Notes: generated by a model not told the origin, from the sequence alone. Shown: positions 36,748 through 45,057, counted from the first letter of the stretch. The stretch is 64,000 nt of DNA from Parasediminibacterium sp051861445 (GCA_051861445.1 JBHYCS010000005.1:123302-187301); one strand, 5' to 3'. Translations and numbers: made by a program.

Positions 36748-38229
36748 TTAAACAGTTTTAATTGCTTTCATATCTGTCATTGCTTGACGTAAAGTTTCGC
36801 CAACAACTTCTATTTGGTGGCTACGTAAAACTTTATTTACAGCAATAATTTCTTTGTTATCAACGCCATTGTCTTTTCCTTCATTATAATTTTTACCAAT
36901 TACATCGGTATTAATTTTTTTCATGAAATCTGCCAAAAGAGGTTTACATGCATGATCGAATAAGTAACAACCATATTCAGCTGTATCAGAAATTACACGA
37001 TTCATTTCGAATAATTTTTTACGAGCAATGGTATTTGCTATTAATGGTGTTTCGTGTAAAGACTCGTAATAAGCACTTTCTGCCTTAATACCGCTTTGAA
37101 CCATTGTTTCGAAAGCCAATTCAACACCTGAACGAACAAAAGCAACCATTAAAACTGCATTGTCGAAATAGGCTTGTTCAGAAATTTGAACATCTCCTGC
37201 TGGTGTTTTTTCGAAAGCTGTTTCACCTGTTGCAGCACGCCAAGTCAATAGGTTTTTATCGTTGTTAGCCCAATCTTCCATCATGGTTTTAGAAAATTCG
37301 CCACTCATGATATCGTCTTGATGTTTTTGGAATAAAGGACGCATAATATCTTTTAATTCTTCGCTTAGTTCAAAAGCTTTGATTTTAGCAGGATTGCTTA
37401 AACGATCCATCATTGCAGTAATACCACCTTGTTTTAACGCTTCGGTAATAACTTCCCAACCATATTGAATTAATTTAGAGGCATAACCTGCATCTATTCC
37501 TTTTTCAATCATTTTATCGAAAGAAAGAATAGAACCTGTTTGTAATAAACCACAAAGAATGGTTTGTTCGCCCATTAAATCGCTTTTTACTTCGGCAACG
37601 AAAGAAGATTTTAAAACGCCAGCTTTATGTCCGCCTGTTCCTGCTGCATACGCTTTTGCATATTCCCAACCTTTACCTTCTGGATCGTTTTCTGGATGAA
37701 CAGCAATTAAAGTTGGTACACCAAAGCCACGTACATACTCAGCTCTAACTTCGCTACCAGGACATTTAGGAGCTACCATTATTACAGTAATATCTTTACG
37801 AATTTGCATGCCTTCTTCTACAATATTAAAACCATGAGAATAAGAAAGTGTAGCACCTTTTTTCATTAAGGGCATTACTGCATTAATTACAGAAGTATGT
37901 TGCTTATCTGGAGTAAGATTAATTACTAAATCTGCTGTAGGAACAAGTGTTTCGTAAGTGCCTACTACAAAACCGTTTTCTGTTGCACTTTTCCAAGATT
38001 GTCTTTTTGCATCAATAGCTTCTTGACGAAGAGCGTAAGAAACATCTAAACCTGAATCTCTCAAGTTTAAGCCTTGATTTAAGCCTTGTGCACCACAACC
38101 AATAATTACTAGTTTTTTGCCTTTTAATGCATTTACACCATCAGCAAATTGGCTGCTGTTCATAAATTCACAAACACCTAATTGGTTTAGCTTTTCTCTT
38201 AACGAAAGTGTGTTAAAATAATTTCCCAT
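36748..38229 (-). CDS. ilvC: Ketol-acid reductoisomerase (class II, long form)
   Basis: IlvC isomerises and reduces acetolactate or acetohydroxybutyrate with NADPH to the dihydroxy acids of valine and isoleucine synthesis. The 493-residue length is that of the class II enzyme (E. coli type) with a duplicated C-terminal knotted domain. The nucleotide motif is VIIGCGAQGLNQGLNLRDSG (about 42-61), and the conserved VMVAPKCPGSEVR and GEQTILCGLLQTGSILSFD carry metal and substrate contacts. It lies 75 bp after ilvN in the same direction and 195 bp ahead of ilvA. Confidence 0.96.
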   Translation of the reverse strand: MGNYFNTLSLREKLNQLGVCEFMNSSQFADGVNALKGKKLVIIGCGAQGLNQGLNLRDSGLDVSYALRQEAIDAKRQSWKSATENGFVVGTYETLVPTADLVINLTPDKQHTSVINAVMPLMKKGATLSYSHGFNIVEEGMQIRKDITVIMVAPKCPGSEVRAEYVRGFGVPTLIAVHPENDPEGKGWEYAKAYAAGTGGHKAGVLKSSFVAEVKSDLMGEQTILCGLLQTGSILSFDKMIEKGIDAGYASKLIQYGWEVITEALKQGGITAMMDRLSNPAKIKAFELSEELKDIMRPLFQKHQDDIMSGEFSKTMMEDWANNDKNLLTWRAATGETAFEKTPAGDVQISEQAYFDNAVLMVAFVRSGVELAFETMVQSGIKAESAYYESLHETPLIANTIARKKLFEMNRVISDTAEYGCYLFDHACKPLLADFMKKINTDVIGKNYNEGKDNGVDNKEIIAVNKVLRSHQIEVVGETLRQAMTDMKAIKTV

Positions 38230-38304
38230 TGTTTTTTGTTTAGTTGCCTTATTTAAAGCGTTTTGTTTATTTGATTGATTAAGTGGTTTTAATGGTATGT
38301 TTTA

Positions 38305-38958
38305 TTACATGGTAAAAATGGCATCTTGCTGATTTAGATATTCATTTTCTACTAATTCTTCTGCTGGCTCGTACGTTTCGAATTCTTTTAGTTTTTCGTG
38401 GAAGCCGTTGCTAGATTTGATGATGGCAACTCTTGCACTTCGTACAAATTCTATTAATCCATAAGGTTCTAATGCTTTTATTAAACCTTCTGTTTCTTCT
38501 CTATGACCTGTGGTTTCGAAAATGGTATAGTCTTTACGAATTACAACGGCTCTTGCACCATATTCACGTAACAAACGTTCTACTTTTACTTTTTCGGTAA
38601 TTATATCTGTAGGTACTTTATACAATGCCATTTCTTGCCAAATAATTTCTTCGTTGGTATTGAAATAAGCTTTTAAAACTTCTACTTGCTTTTCAATTTG
38701 ACGGCATAATTTTCTTACCACATCTTCGTATTCATTGATAACAATCGTGAAGCGGTGAATACCTTCTGCTTCAGAAGGAGAGGTGTTTAAACTTTCAATA
38801 TTGATTTTTCTTCGAGAGAAAATAATGGCAATTCGGTTTAATAAACCTACCTGATTTTCTGTGTAAACTGTTATGGTAAATTCTTGCTTGGTTTCTACAG
38901 CTGCTCCATTGCTTGAAGCTTGGTATTGCAAGTTATTTATATTGGCTAATGCGTTCAT
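38305..38958 (-). CDS. ilvN: Acetolactate synthase small (regulatory) subunit
   Basis: The 217-residue protein has an N-terminal ACT domain at about 26-100 (FTITVYTENQVGLLNRIAII, then FSRRKINIESLNTSPSEAEG) and a second C-terminal ACT-like domain typical of the regulatory subunit that confers valine feedback on IlvB. The slightly long N-terminus (about 25 residues) and C-terminal tail (YEPAEELVENEYLNQQD) go beyond the core but are common in this phylum. It follows ilvB by 109 bp, a gap that contains repeat copy B. Confidence 0.93.
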   Translation of the reverse strand: MNALANINNLQYQASSNGAAVETKQEFTITVYTENQVGLLNRIAIIFSRRKINIESLNTSPSEAEGIHRFTIVINEYEDVVRKLCRQIEKQVEVLKAYFNTNEEIIWQEMALYKVPTDIITEKVKVERLLREYGARAVVIRKDYTIFETTGHREETEGLIKALEPYGLIEFVRSARVAIIKSSNGFHEKLKEFETYEPAEELVENEYLNQQDAIFTM

Positions 38959-38981
38959 GTTGTGTTAATTGTACTCTATCT

Positions 38982-39053
38982 GCTGAATAATGTTTTAAAC
39001 GTTGAAGTGTGCGACGCAACGGCTGTTGAATAGAATTACAACTGTTGGTTACA
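38982..39053. repeat. Interspersed intergenic repeat, copy B (ilvB-ilvN gap)
   Basis: The core GTTGAAGTGTGCGACGC is at 39001-39017. It is identical to copy C for a further six bases (AACGGC), then shares TGTTGAATAG-like sequence. It occupies most of the 109-bp gap. Flanks are more diverged than between copies A and C. Confidence 0.75.
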
Positions 39054-39067
39054 TCATTTTTTCTTTT

Positions 39068-40816
39068 TTATACTTGATCTTTACTTAATACAATTTCTGA
39101 AACACCTCTTCCTTGTGGAACCATTGGGAAAACATTGTCTTCTTTAGCTACCATTACTTCTAACATGTAAGAGCCATTGTGATTGAGCATGGTTGATAAT
39201 GCATTTTTTAAATCGGCTCTTTGATTAATTTTAGCACCCTCAATTCTGTAACCTTTTGCTACCATTACATAATCTGGACTTTCAATATCAACAAAAGAGT
39301 AGCGTTTATCGTGAAATAATTGCTGCCATTGCCTTACCATTCCTAAGAATTGATTATTTAAAATCAGAATTTTAACATTGATACCTGTTTGCATAATGGT
39401 GCCAAATTCTTGAATGGTCATTTGAATTCCACCATCACCAATGATTGCTACAACAGGACGCTCAGGAGCTCCGAATTTTGCACCAATAGCTGCTGGTAAA
39501 CCAAAGCCCATAGTGCCTGCACCACCTGATGTGATATTGCTTTTTGATTGATTGAATTTTGCATAACGACAAGCTACCATTTGATGTTGACCAACATCGG
39601 TAACAATAATAGCATCGCCATTGGTTAATTCATTTAGCACATTTAAAACTTCAGCCATTGTCATTTCGTTTGAAGTTGGGTGCATTTCTTTTTGAATAAC
39701 AACTTCATTTTCTTTTTGAGAATAAGCTTTAAATTGATTGTGCCAATCGGTGTGTTGTTTTGATTCAACTAATTGTGTTAATAAAGGAAGTGTTTCTTTA
39801 CAATCGCCCCAAACAGGAACAGTTGTTTTAACGTTTTTATCGATTTCTGCAGGATCAATGTCTAAATGAATTACTTTGGCTTGTTTGGCATATTTATCTA
39901 AACGGCCTGTAACTCTATCATCGAAACGCATACCCACAGCAATTAACACGTCGCATTCGTTGGTTAAAACATTGGGGCCATAATTGCCATGCATACCTAA
40001 CATTCCTACGTTTAAAGGATGATCTGTTGGTAATGCACTCAATCCTAAAATAGTCCAAGCTGCTGGAATACCTGATTTTTCCACAAATTCTTTAAACTCT
40101 TTTTCAGCTTTACCTAAAATAACGCCTTGTCCAAAAATGATAAATGGCTTTTTGGCTTGATTAATTAATTCTGCTGCTTGCTGAATATATTCTTTACGAA
40201 CAATTGGCTTAGGTCTGTAGCTACGAATATGATTACAAGGAGTGTAGCCACTATATTCGAATTTTTGTAGTTGTGCGTTTTTGGTAATATCGATTAATAC
40301 TGGACCTGGTCTTCCTGTTCTTGCAATAAAGAAAGCTTTTGCTAGAATATGCGGAATTTCATTTGCATCGGTAACTTGATAATTCCATTTGGTAACAGGA
40401 GTGGTGATATTGATTACATCTACCTCTTGAAAAGCATCTGTACCTAAAAGGTGAGCAAAAACTTGACCTGTAACACAAACTAAAGGAGTGCTATCGATCA
40501 TTGCATCTGCTAAGCCTGTAACTAAATTTGTTGCACCTGGTCCACTTGTTGCAAATACAACACCTACTTTTCCAGAGCTTCTTGCATAGCCTTGACCTGC
40601 ATGAATGCCACCTTGCTCATGACGAACAAGAATATGTTTTAATTTATCGTGATAATCGTATAAAGCATCGTAAATTGGCATAATTGCACCACCTGGATAT
40701 CCAAAAATGGTATCTACACCTTCTGCTACAAACGCTTCTAAAACAGCTTGAGAGCCTGATAATGTTTGAGTAGCTTTTGTTTTGATTACTTCCTCTGTTA
40801 ATTCTAATGTTTCCAT
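39068..40816 (-). CDS. ilvB: Acetolactate synthase large (catalytic) subunit
   Basis: This thiamine-diphosphate enzyme condenses pyruvate with pyruvate or 2-oxobutanoate. The 582-residue protein has the catalytic Glu67 in VRHEQGGIHAGQGYAR, the FAD-associated central domain, and the C-terminal TPP motif GDGGIQMTIQEF … ILNNQFLGMVRQWQ. It lies directly after an ORF6N gene (22-bp gap) rather than after ilvD as in many relatives. The downstream ilvN supplies its regulatory subunit. Confidence 0.96.
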   Translation of the reverse strand: METLELTEEVIKTKATQTLSGSQAVLEAFVAEGVDTIFGYPGGAIMPIYDALYDYHDKLKHILVRHEQGGIHAGQGYARSSGKVGVVFATSGPGATNLVTGLADAMIDSTPLVCVTGQVFAHLLGTDAFQEVDVINITTPVTKWNYQVTDANEIPHILAKAFFIARTGRPGPVLIDITKNAQLQKFEYSGYTPCNHIRSYRPKPIVRKEYIQQAAELINQAKKPFIIFGQGVILGKAEKEFKEFVEKSGIPAAWTILGLSALPTDHPLNVGMLGMHGNYGPNVLTNECDVLIAVGMRFDDRVTGRLDKYAKQAKVIHLDIDPAEIDKNVKTTVPVWGDCKETLPLLTQLVESKQHTDWHNQFKAYSQKENEVVIQKEMHPTSNEMTMAEVLNVLNELTNGDAIIVTDVGQHQMVACRYAKFNQSKSNITSGGAGTMGFGLPAAIGAKFGAPERPVVAIIGDGGIQMTIQEFGTIMQTGINVKILILNNQFLGMVRQWQQLFHDKRYSFVDIESPDYVMVAKGYRIEGAKINQRADLKNALSTMLNHNGSYMLEVMVAKEDNVFPMVPQGRGVSEIVLSKDQV

Positions 40817-40838
40817 GATGGAAATGTTTATGTTTTTA

Positions 40839-41369
40839 TTATTTTTTGAAACCGATTCTTTCTCTGTTTGTCCAATTGTCTTTTGTGTTCTGCACCTCTA
40901 CTTTTTCATCTAATAAATTTTCCAGAGCCTCATAAATTTGATTTAGTTGTGCATCGTGGTTTCCTATCCGCTCTTTTAAATCATGTATTTGCTCTATAAT
41001 ATCACTATACTTAGCTGCAAATTTTCTTAATGCGATAAATGCTTTTACGATAGCGATATTCATTTTTACCGCTTTTTCACTTCTTAAAACACTAGCTGCC
41101 ATTGTAATTCCGTGTTCTGTGAAAACGTAAGGAAGTGCATTTTTCGGTCTTTTATTTGATGTCATCACAATTTGTGATGACATTAGTATCCATTCTTCAC
41201 TAGTTAATCGAAACATAAATTCTTCAGGAAATCTATCAATATTTCTCTTTATTGATTGATTAAAAACCCTTGTTTCTACTTCATACAAAGCGGCTAAATC
41301 AAAGTCAAACATTATTTTTTGACCTCTGATTTCGAATATCTTTTGCTGTATGAATGTTGTTGGATACAT
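40839..41369 (-). CDS. ORF6N domain protein (DNA-binding-like, mobile-element-associated family)
   Basis: The 176-residue protein has an N-terminal ORF6N domain: KIFEIRGQKIMFDFDLAALY, VFNQSIKRNIDRFPEEFMF, LTSEEWILMSSQIVMTSN and LPYVFTEHGITMAASVLRS. A C-terminal coiled-coil-like helix follows (IIEQIHDLKERIGNHDAQLN). ORF6N domains occur in phage anti-repressor-type proteins and in many stand-alone Bacteroidota genes; the biological role is usually unknown. Here it sits inside the ilv operon between a TonB_C gene and ilvB, with gaps of only 10 and 22 bp, so it is probably cotranscribed. It may be a passenger acquired by transfer. Confidence 0.88.
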   Translation of the reverse strand: MYPTTFIQQKIFEIRGQKIMFDFDLAALYEVETRVFNQSIKRNIDRFPEEFMFRLTSEEWILMSSQIVMTSNKRPKNALPYVFTEHGITMAASVLRSEKAVKMNIAIVKAFIALRKFAAKYSDIIEQIHDLKERIGNHDAQLNQIYEALENLLDEKVEVQNTKDNWTNRERIGFKK

Positions 41370-41379
41370 TTATATTTTC

Positions 41380-42192
41380 TTATTGAACTACAAACGTTAT
41401 TGGCTGCTTTGCTTTATATTTTACCAGTTTATTTTCTTGAATAGCAGGCTTCCATTTTGGACTGTTTCTTAAAACTCTCTCTGCTTCTTGTTTTGTACCA
41501 TAGCCTGCGTCATTTAAAGCATTTACATTAGTTACAGTGCCATCTTTCTCTATGGTAAACTCAACTTTAGTCATATATCTTCCCGGTGGGGCTCCATTTT
41601 TAGAGGGAAGATCGCTATTTAAATTTCTTTCTAAATATCTCATCCAACCATATCTACCACCTTTAAATTCAGCTTCTTGTTCAAAAATATAGTCTGGCAT
41701 TATTTCACCATTTTCATTATAAGAGATGCAAATGGATTCACCCATTGAAGTTGTTCTTTCTAATACAGCTTTCAATTTACCACTTTCGTAATAAACAAAT
41801 TCTTTAAATATAGTTGAATTTATTTCATATTTAGCAATACGATATTTTGCACCAGACTTATAAAATGAATGTTTATAACGAGGTTTGTCTTCGTCGTAAA
41901 AAAACATAGAATCTTTAGTATTTCCATTTTCATGGTACGAAACATACCTAAACAATCTTGAAAATAGCGTTGTGTCTAACGTTGAAAACTTTGCAGCCAA
42001 CTTATTATTTTTTGAATAGAAAGACCAACATCTGTAAACGCTATCATCATTTACATAGTATGTATAAACATAAGCATTTTCTTTTGTTACACTGTTATAA
42101 CTAGTATCATAATACTTAATTATAGTATCTTTTTGTGCAACTGCAAACAAACAAGAAAGTATTAATATTAACCCGATAAAAATAATTTTCAT
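41380..42192 (-). CDS. Secreted protein with MORN-like region and TonB C-terminal domain
   Basis: The 270-residue protein has a signal peptide at about 1-19 (LFAVA-Q). MORN/YwqK-like segments (YVSYHENGNTKDSMFFYDED, FVYYESGKLKAVLERTTSMG) follow. The C-terminus is a TonB_C-type domain (about 205-270: TKVEFTIEKDGTVTNVNALN … AERVLRNSPKWKPAIQENKL). Classical TonB has an uncleaved N-terminal membrane anchor and a Pro-rich periplasmic spacer; here neither is seen, so it is probably a periplasmic protein rather than an energy transducer. It lies 12 bp after ilvD and 10 bp before the ORF6N gene inside the ilv operon. Its link to amino acid synthesis is unknown. Confidence 0.8.
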   Translation of the reverse strand: MKIIFIGLILILSCLFAVAQKDTIIKYYDTSYNSVTKENAYVYTYYVNDDSVYRCWSFYSKNNKLAAKFSTLDTTLFSRLFRYVSYHENGNTKDSMFFYDEDKPRYKHSFYKSGAKYRIAKYEINSTIFKEFVYYESGKLKAVLERTTSMGESICISYNENGEIMPDYIFEQEAEFKGGRYGWMRYLERNLNSDLPSKNGAPPGRYMTKVEFTIEKDGTVTNVNALNDAGYGTKQEAERVLRNSPKWKPAIQENKLVKYKAKQPITFVVQ

Positions 42193-42204
42193 TTCTTTAT
42201 TGTT

Positions 42205-43887
42205 TTACGCTTCATCTGTTACACAACCTTCACTAGCATCTTTCACCAATTTTGCATATTTGTACAATACGCCATTCGTAACTTTTAAAGCAGGTTGTTT
42301 CCAAGCTGCTTTTCTTTCTGCTAATTCTTCTGCTGAAACTTTTAAAATAATGCTATTTTTTGTTGCATCTAATTCAATAATATCATCGTCTTTTACCAAT
42401 GCTATTGTACCACCGTCAAAAGCTTCTGGTGTAATATGCCCAACAACAAAACCATGTGAACCACCACTGAATCTACCATCTGTAATTAATGCTACATCTT
42501 TACCTAAACCTGCACCCATAATGGCAGAAGTTGGTTTTAGCATTTCTGGCATTCCTGGAGCACCTTTTGGACCTTCGTATCTTATTACAACTACATCACC
42601 TTTTTTAACTCTACCATTTGCAATTCCTGCAACTAAATCTTTTTCACCATCAAAAACTCTTGCAGGTCCTTCAAAACGTTCTCCTTCTTTGCCACTAATT
42701 TTAGCAACGCTCCCTTTTTCAGCTAAGTTTCCGTATAAAATTTGTAAGTGACCTGTTACTTTTAATGGTTGTTCTATTGGATAAATTATTTTTTGTGTTT
42801 CGAAGTTGATAGGCTCTACATCAGCTAGGTTTTCTGCAACAGTTTTACCTGTAACCGTTAAACAATCACCATGTAATAACCCCTTGTTTAATAAGTATTT
42901 CATTACAGCAGGTACACCACCATGTTGAGGTAAATCTTGCCATAAAAACTTACCACTTGGTTTAAAATCAGCTAAAACAGGTGTGCAATCGCTGATACGT
43001 TGAAAATCTTTTAAAGTAATATCTACACCTACACTTTTGGCCATAGCAACCATATGTAAAACTGCATTTGTGCTTCCGCCAAAAATCATGATAGTGGTAA
43101 TAGCATTTTCAAATGCTTTTTTGGTCATGATATCTCTTGGTTTGATATCTTTTTCCAATAACACTTTAATTGCTCTACCTGCATCTAAACATTCGTTTCT
43201 TTTTGCTTCGCTAACAGCAGGACTAGAGGAAGAATAAGGTAAACTCATACCCATTGCCTCTATAGCAGAAGCCATTGTATTTGCTGTGTACATGCCTCCA
43301 CAAGCACCTGCACCTGGACAACTATGTTTAATTACTTCTTTAAAATCTTCAGGTGTAATAGTTCCTGCTAATTTTTTACCTAAAGCTTCAAAAGACGAAA
43401 TGATGTTTAATTCTTCTCCTTTGTAATGACCTGGGGCAATTGTTCCACCATAAACCATTAAAGATGGACGATTCAAGCGACCCATTGCCATAATTGCTCC
43501 AGGCATATTTTTATCACAGCCAGGAATAGTAATTAATCCATCATAGTAAAAACCTCCACAAACACTCTCAATACTGTCTGCAATTAAATCTCTGCTTACC
43601 AATGAAAAACGCATACCGTCTGTTCCATTACTTATCCCATCACTAATGCCGATAGTATTAAAAATTAAGCCTACTAAATCGCTTTTCCAAACACCTTCTT
43701 TCACAATTTTAGCCAAGTCGTTTAGGTGCATATTACAAGTATTACCATCATAACCCATACTTGCAATACCTACCTGAGCTTTTTTCATATCCTCATCTGT
43801 TAACCCAATGCCATATAACATGGCTTGTGCAGCAGGTTGTGTTTCGTCTTGTGTAAGTGTTTTGCTATATTTATTTAATTCGCTCAT
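42205..43887 (-). CDS. ilvD: Dihydroxy-acid dehydratase
   Basis: IlvD dehydrates the dihydroxy acids to the 2-oxo acid precursors of valine and isoleucine, and contains an Fe-S cluster. The 560-residue protein has the cluster cysteines at Cys51 (GNTCNMHLNDLA), Cys124 (IPGCDKNMPGA) and Cys196 (in HSCPGAGACGGMYTANTM). The C-terminal RFSGGSHGFVVGHITPEA segment is characteristic. It follows ilvE by 15 bp, so the two are tightly linked and both lie behind the attenuator upstream of ilvE. Confidence 0.96.
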   Translation of the reverse strand: MSELNKYSKTLTQDETQPAAQAMLYGIGLTDEDMKKAQVGIASMGYDGNTCNMHLNDLAKIVKEGVWKSDLVGLIFNTIGISDGISNGTDGMRFSLVSRDLIADSIESVCGGFYYDGLITIPGCDKNMPGAIMAMGRLNRPSLMVYGGTIAPGHYKGEELNIISSFEALGKKLAGTITPEDFKEVIKHSCPGAGACGGMYTANTMASAIEAMGMSLPYSSSSPAVSEAKRNECLDAGRAIKVLLEKDIKPRDIMTKKAFENAITTIMIFGGSTNAVLHMVAMAKSVGVDITLKDFQRISDCTPVLADFKPSGKFLWQDLPQHGGVPAVMKYLLNKGLLHGDCLTVTGKTVAENLADVEPINFETQKIIYPIEQPLKVTGHLQILYGNLAEKGSVAKISGKEGERFEGPARVFDGEKDLVAGIANGRVKKGDVVVIRYEGPKGAPGMPEMLKPTSAIMGAGLGKDVALITDGRFSGGSHGFVVGHITPEAFDGGTIALVKDDDIIELDATKNSIILKVSAEELAERKAAWKQPALKVTNGVLYKYAKLVKDASEGCVTDEA

Positions 43888-43902
43888 AAGTAATTTGTTT
43901 TC

Positions 43903-44778
43903 TTATTTATTTTCGATTACTAATTGTTTATATGCTAGTTGAATTTGATAGCTAAATGTATCATTCCAATTTTTGGTGAAAGGTTGGTTGTCTAAGCTTT
44001 CCATACCAATTACTTCTGCTGCTGTTCCACAGAAAAAAGCCGCATCTGCACCATAAATTTCATCGGTTGTAAATTGTTTTTCGATGATTGAAATGTTCAT
44101 AGCAGCTGCAATTTCAAAAACTGTAGCTCTTGTAATTCCGGGTAAAATGGTACCTGTTGGTGGTGTATATAAAACACCATCTTTTTCATAAAACAGATTT
44201 GCTCCCGGTGCTTCTGCAGCAAAACCATACACATCGGTTAATAAGGCTTCGTCAAAACCTTTTGCTTTTGCTTCTTGACTTGCTAAAATGCTGTTTACAT
44301 AATGACCACTTGCTTTTGCAGTCATAATAAAACCTTTAGGATTTGGACGTTGAAAAGAAGAAGTCATCACTCTTAACAATTTTGTTCCTAAGAAGGGTTG
44401 CATTTCCCAAGCTTGAATGGTAATGAATGATTCTTTATTGGGAGCAAAACTCATGTTTGCAGGTGCATAAATGAGTGGACGTATATATGCATCGCCTAAA
44501 TTGTTGCTTGATAAAACTTGATAAGTTGCCTCAATTAATTCCTCAACTGTCCATGTGTAAGGAAGGTTTAAAGCCTTTGCAGATGCTTCTAATCGAAGAA
44601 AATGTTCTACAGGTTTAAATATTTGAGTAGAGCCGTTGTTTGTTTTATAAGATCGTATGCCCTCGAAAACAGCATAGCCATAATGCATGGATTGGCTATA
44701 TAAATCTATTTTAGTTTCGGCAGCTTTTACAAATGCTCCGTTGTGATAAATAATTGTGTTTTCGTTGTAGTAACTCAT
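43903..44778 (-). CDS. ilvE: Branched-chain amino acid aminotransferase
   Basis: IlvE transfers the amino group from glutamate to the 2-oxo acids in the final step of Ile, Val and Leu synthesis. The 291-residue fold-type IV PLP enzyme has the PLP lysine in TAKASGHYVNSILASQEAKA (Lys155), the conserved FEGIRSYKT near 38-46, and the phosphate-binding LPGITRATVFEIA. It is the first structural gene after the leader peptide and terminator, with the terminator U-run 22 bp ahead of its ATG, so transcription is likely governed by that attenuator. Confidence 0.95.
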   Translation of the reverse strand: MSYYNENTIIYHNGAFVKAAETKIDLYSQSMHYGYAVFEGIRSYKTNNGSTQIFKPVEHFLRLEASAKALNLPYTWTVEELIEATYQVLSSNNLGDAYIRPLIYAPANMSFAPNKESFITIQAWEMQPFLGTKLLRVMTSSFQRPNPKGFIMTAKASGHYVNSILASQEAKAKGFDEALLTDVYGFAAEAPGANLFYEKDGVLYTPPTGTILPGITRATVFEIAAAMNISIIEKQFTTDEIYGADAAFFCGTAAEVIGMESLDNQPFTKNWNDTFSYQIQLAYKQLVIENK

Positions 44779-44799
44779 TGTTTTGTTTTTTATTGAGGC

Positions 44800-44829
44800 A
44801 AAAAAAAACCGCCTCGTTTGAGGCGGTTT
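44800..44829 (-). terminator. Attenuator terminator ahead of ilvE
   Basis: On the minus strand this reads AAACCGCCTC, a 4-nt loop, GAGGCGGTTT, then a run of T. The 10-bp stem is perfect and GC-rich in an AT-rich region, followed by six Ts (44800-44805). It lies between the leader-peptide stop (44851) and the ilvE ATG (44778), where a terminator makes sense only as a conditional stop. Confidence 0.9.
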
Positions 44830-44883
44830 GTATCTTCATTTTTTGATGAATTAAATACTATTTCCACCTCCATGCCATGCAGG
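44820..44883 (-). promoter_or_regulatory. Alternative attenuator RNA structure (1:2 hairpin and 2:3 antiterminator)
   Basis: Segment 1 (CCTGCAT, 44877-44883, starting right after the last Ile codon) pairs with segment 2 (ATGGAGG, 44867-44873), leaving a 3-nt loop and one G-G mismatch. The overlapping GAGGTGG (44864-44870) can instead pair with CCGCCTC, the 5' arm of the terminator (44820-44826), over 7 bp with one G-U. A ribosome stalled on the Ile/Val run would cover segment 1 and free segment 2 for antitermination. One reaching the stop at 44851 would cover segment 2 and let the terminator form. Confidence 0.7.
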
Positions 44884-44955
44884 AATAATAATGACAATAA
44901 CCACAATAATAATTGCAGTTTTAATTGACACATTATATAACCTGTTGAATAACAT
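44851..44955 (-). CDS. Branched-chain amino acid leader peptide (attenuator)
   Basis: This is a 34-codon reading frame, ATG at 44955 to TAA ending at 44851, upstream of ilvE. Residues 15-24 are IIIVVIVIII, ten consecutive Ile/Val codons at 44884-44913; the full peptide has nine Ile and four Val in 34. It then reads PAWHGGGNSI. Composition and position match leader peptides of ilv operons such as enterobacterial ilvL, which also has a Val/Ile run followed by Pro. The peptide itself is probably unimportant; ribosome stalling at the Ile/Val codons when charged tRNA is scarce would favour an antiterminator. The promoter is 20-50 bp upstream. No homology search was done; the call rests on composition, position and the paired RNA structures. 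Confidence 0.85.
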   Translation of the reverse strand: MLFNRLYNVSIKTAIIIVVIVIIIPAWHGGGNSI

Positions 44956-44990
44956 AGAAGTATTTTGATGTTGTAAACATAAATACTTCT
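44956..44990. promoter_or_regulatory. Near-perfect 35-bp palindrome over the leader promoter
   Basis: The outer 10-bp arms are AGAAGTATTT (44956-44965) and AAATACTTCT (44981-44990). An inner pair ATGTT/AACAT (44968-44980) is nested within. The two halves differ only by a 2-nt asymmetry. It covers the -7 box and the presumed start site of the ilvE leader promoter and ends at the leader ATG, so it could be an operator or a 5'-UTR stem. Confidence 0.6.
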
Positions 44991-45004
44991 GCGTTAAATA
45001 CAAA
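44974..45004 (-). promoter_or_regulatory. Promoter of the ilv leader/ilvE transcript
   Basis: On the minus strand a TTTG (45001-45004) is followed by a 19-bp spacer and TATGTTTA (44974-44981), seven of eight matches to TAnnTTTG. This is the Bacteroidota housekeeping promoter form. The leader ATG lies about 19 bp beyond the -7 box. Confidence 0.7.
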
Positions 45005-45057
45005 GAACTTTTTAACTAATCACCTTTTATTTACAGTAGTTGTTTGGCTTTTGATGT

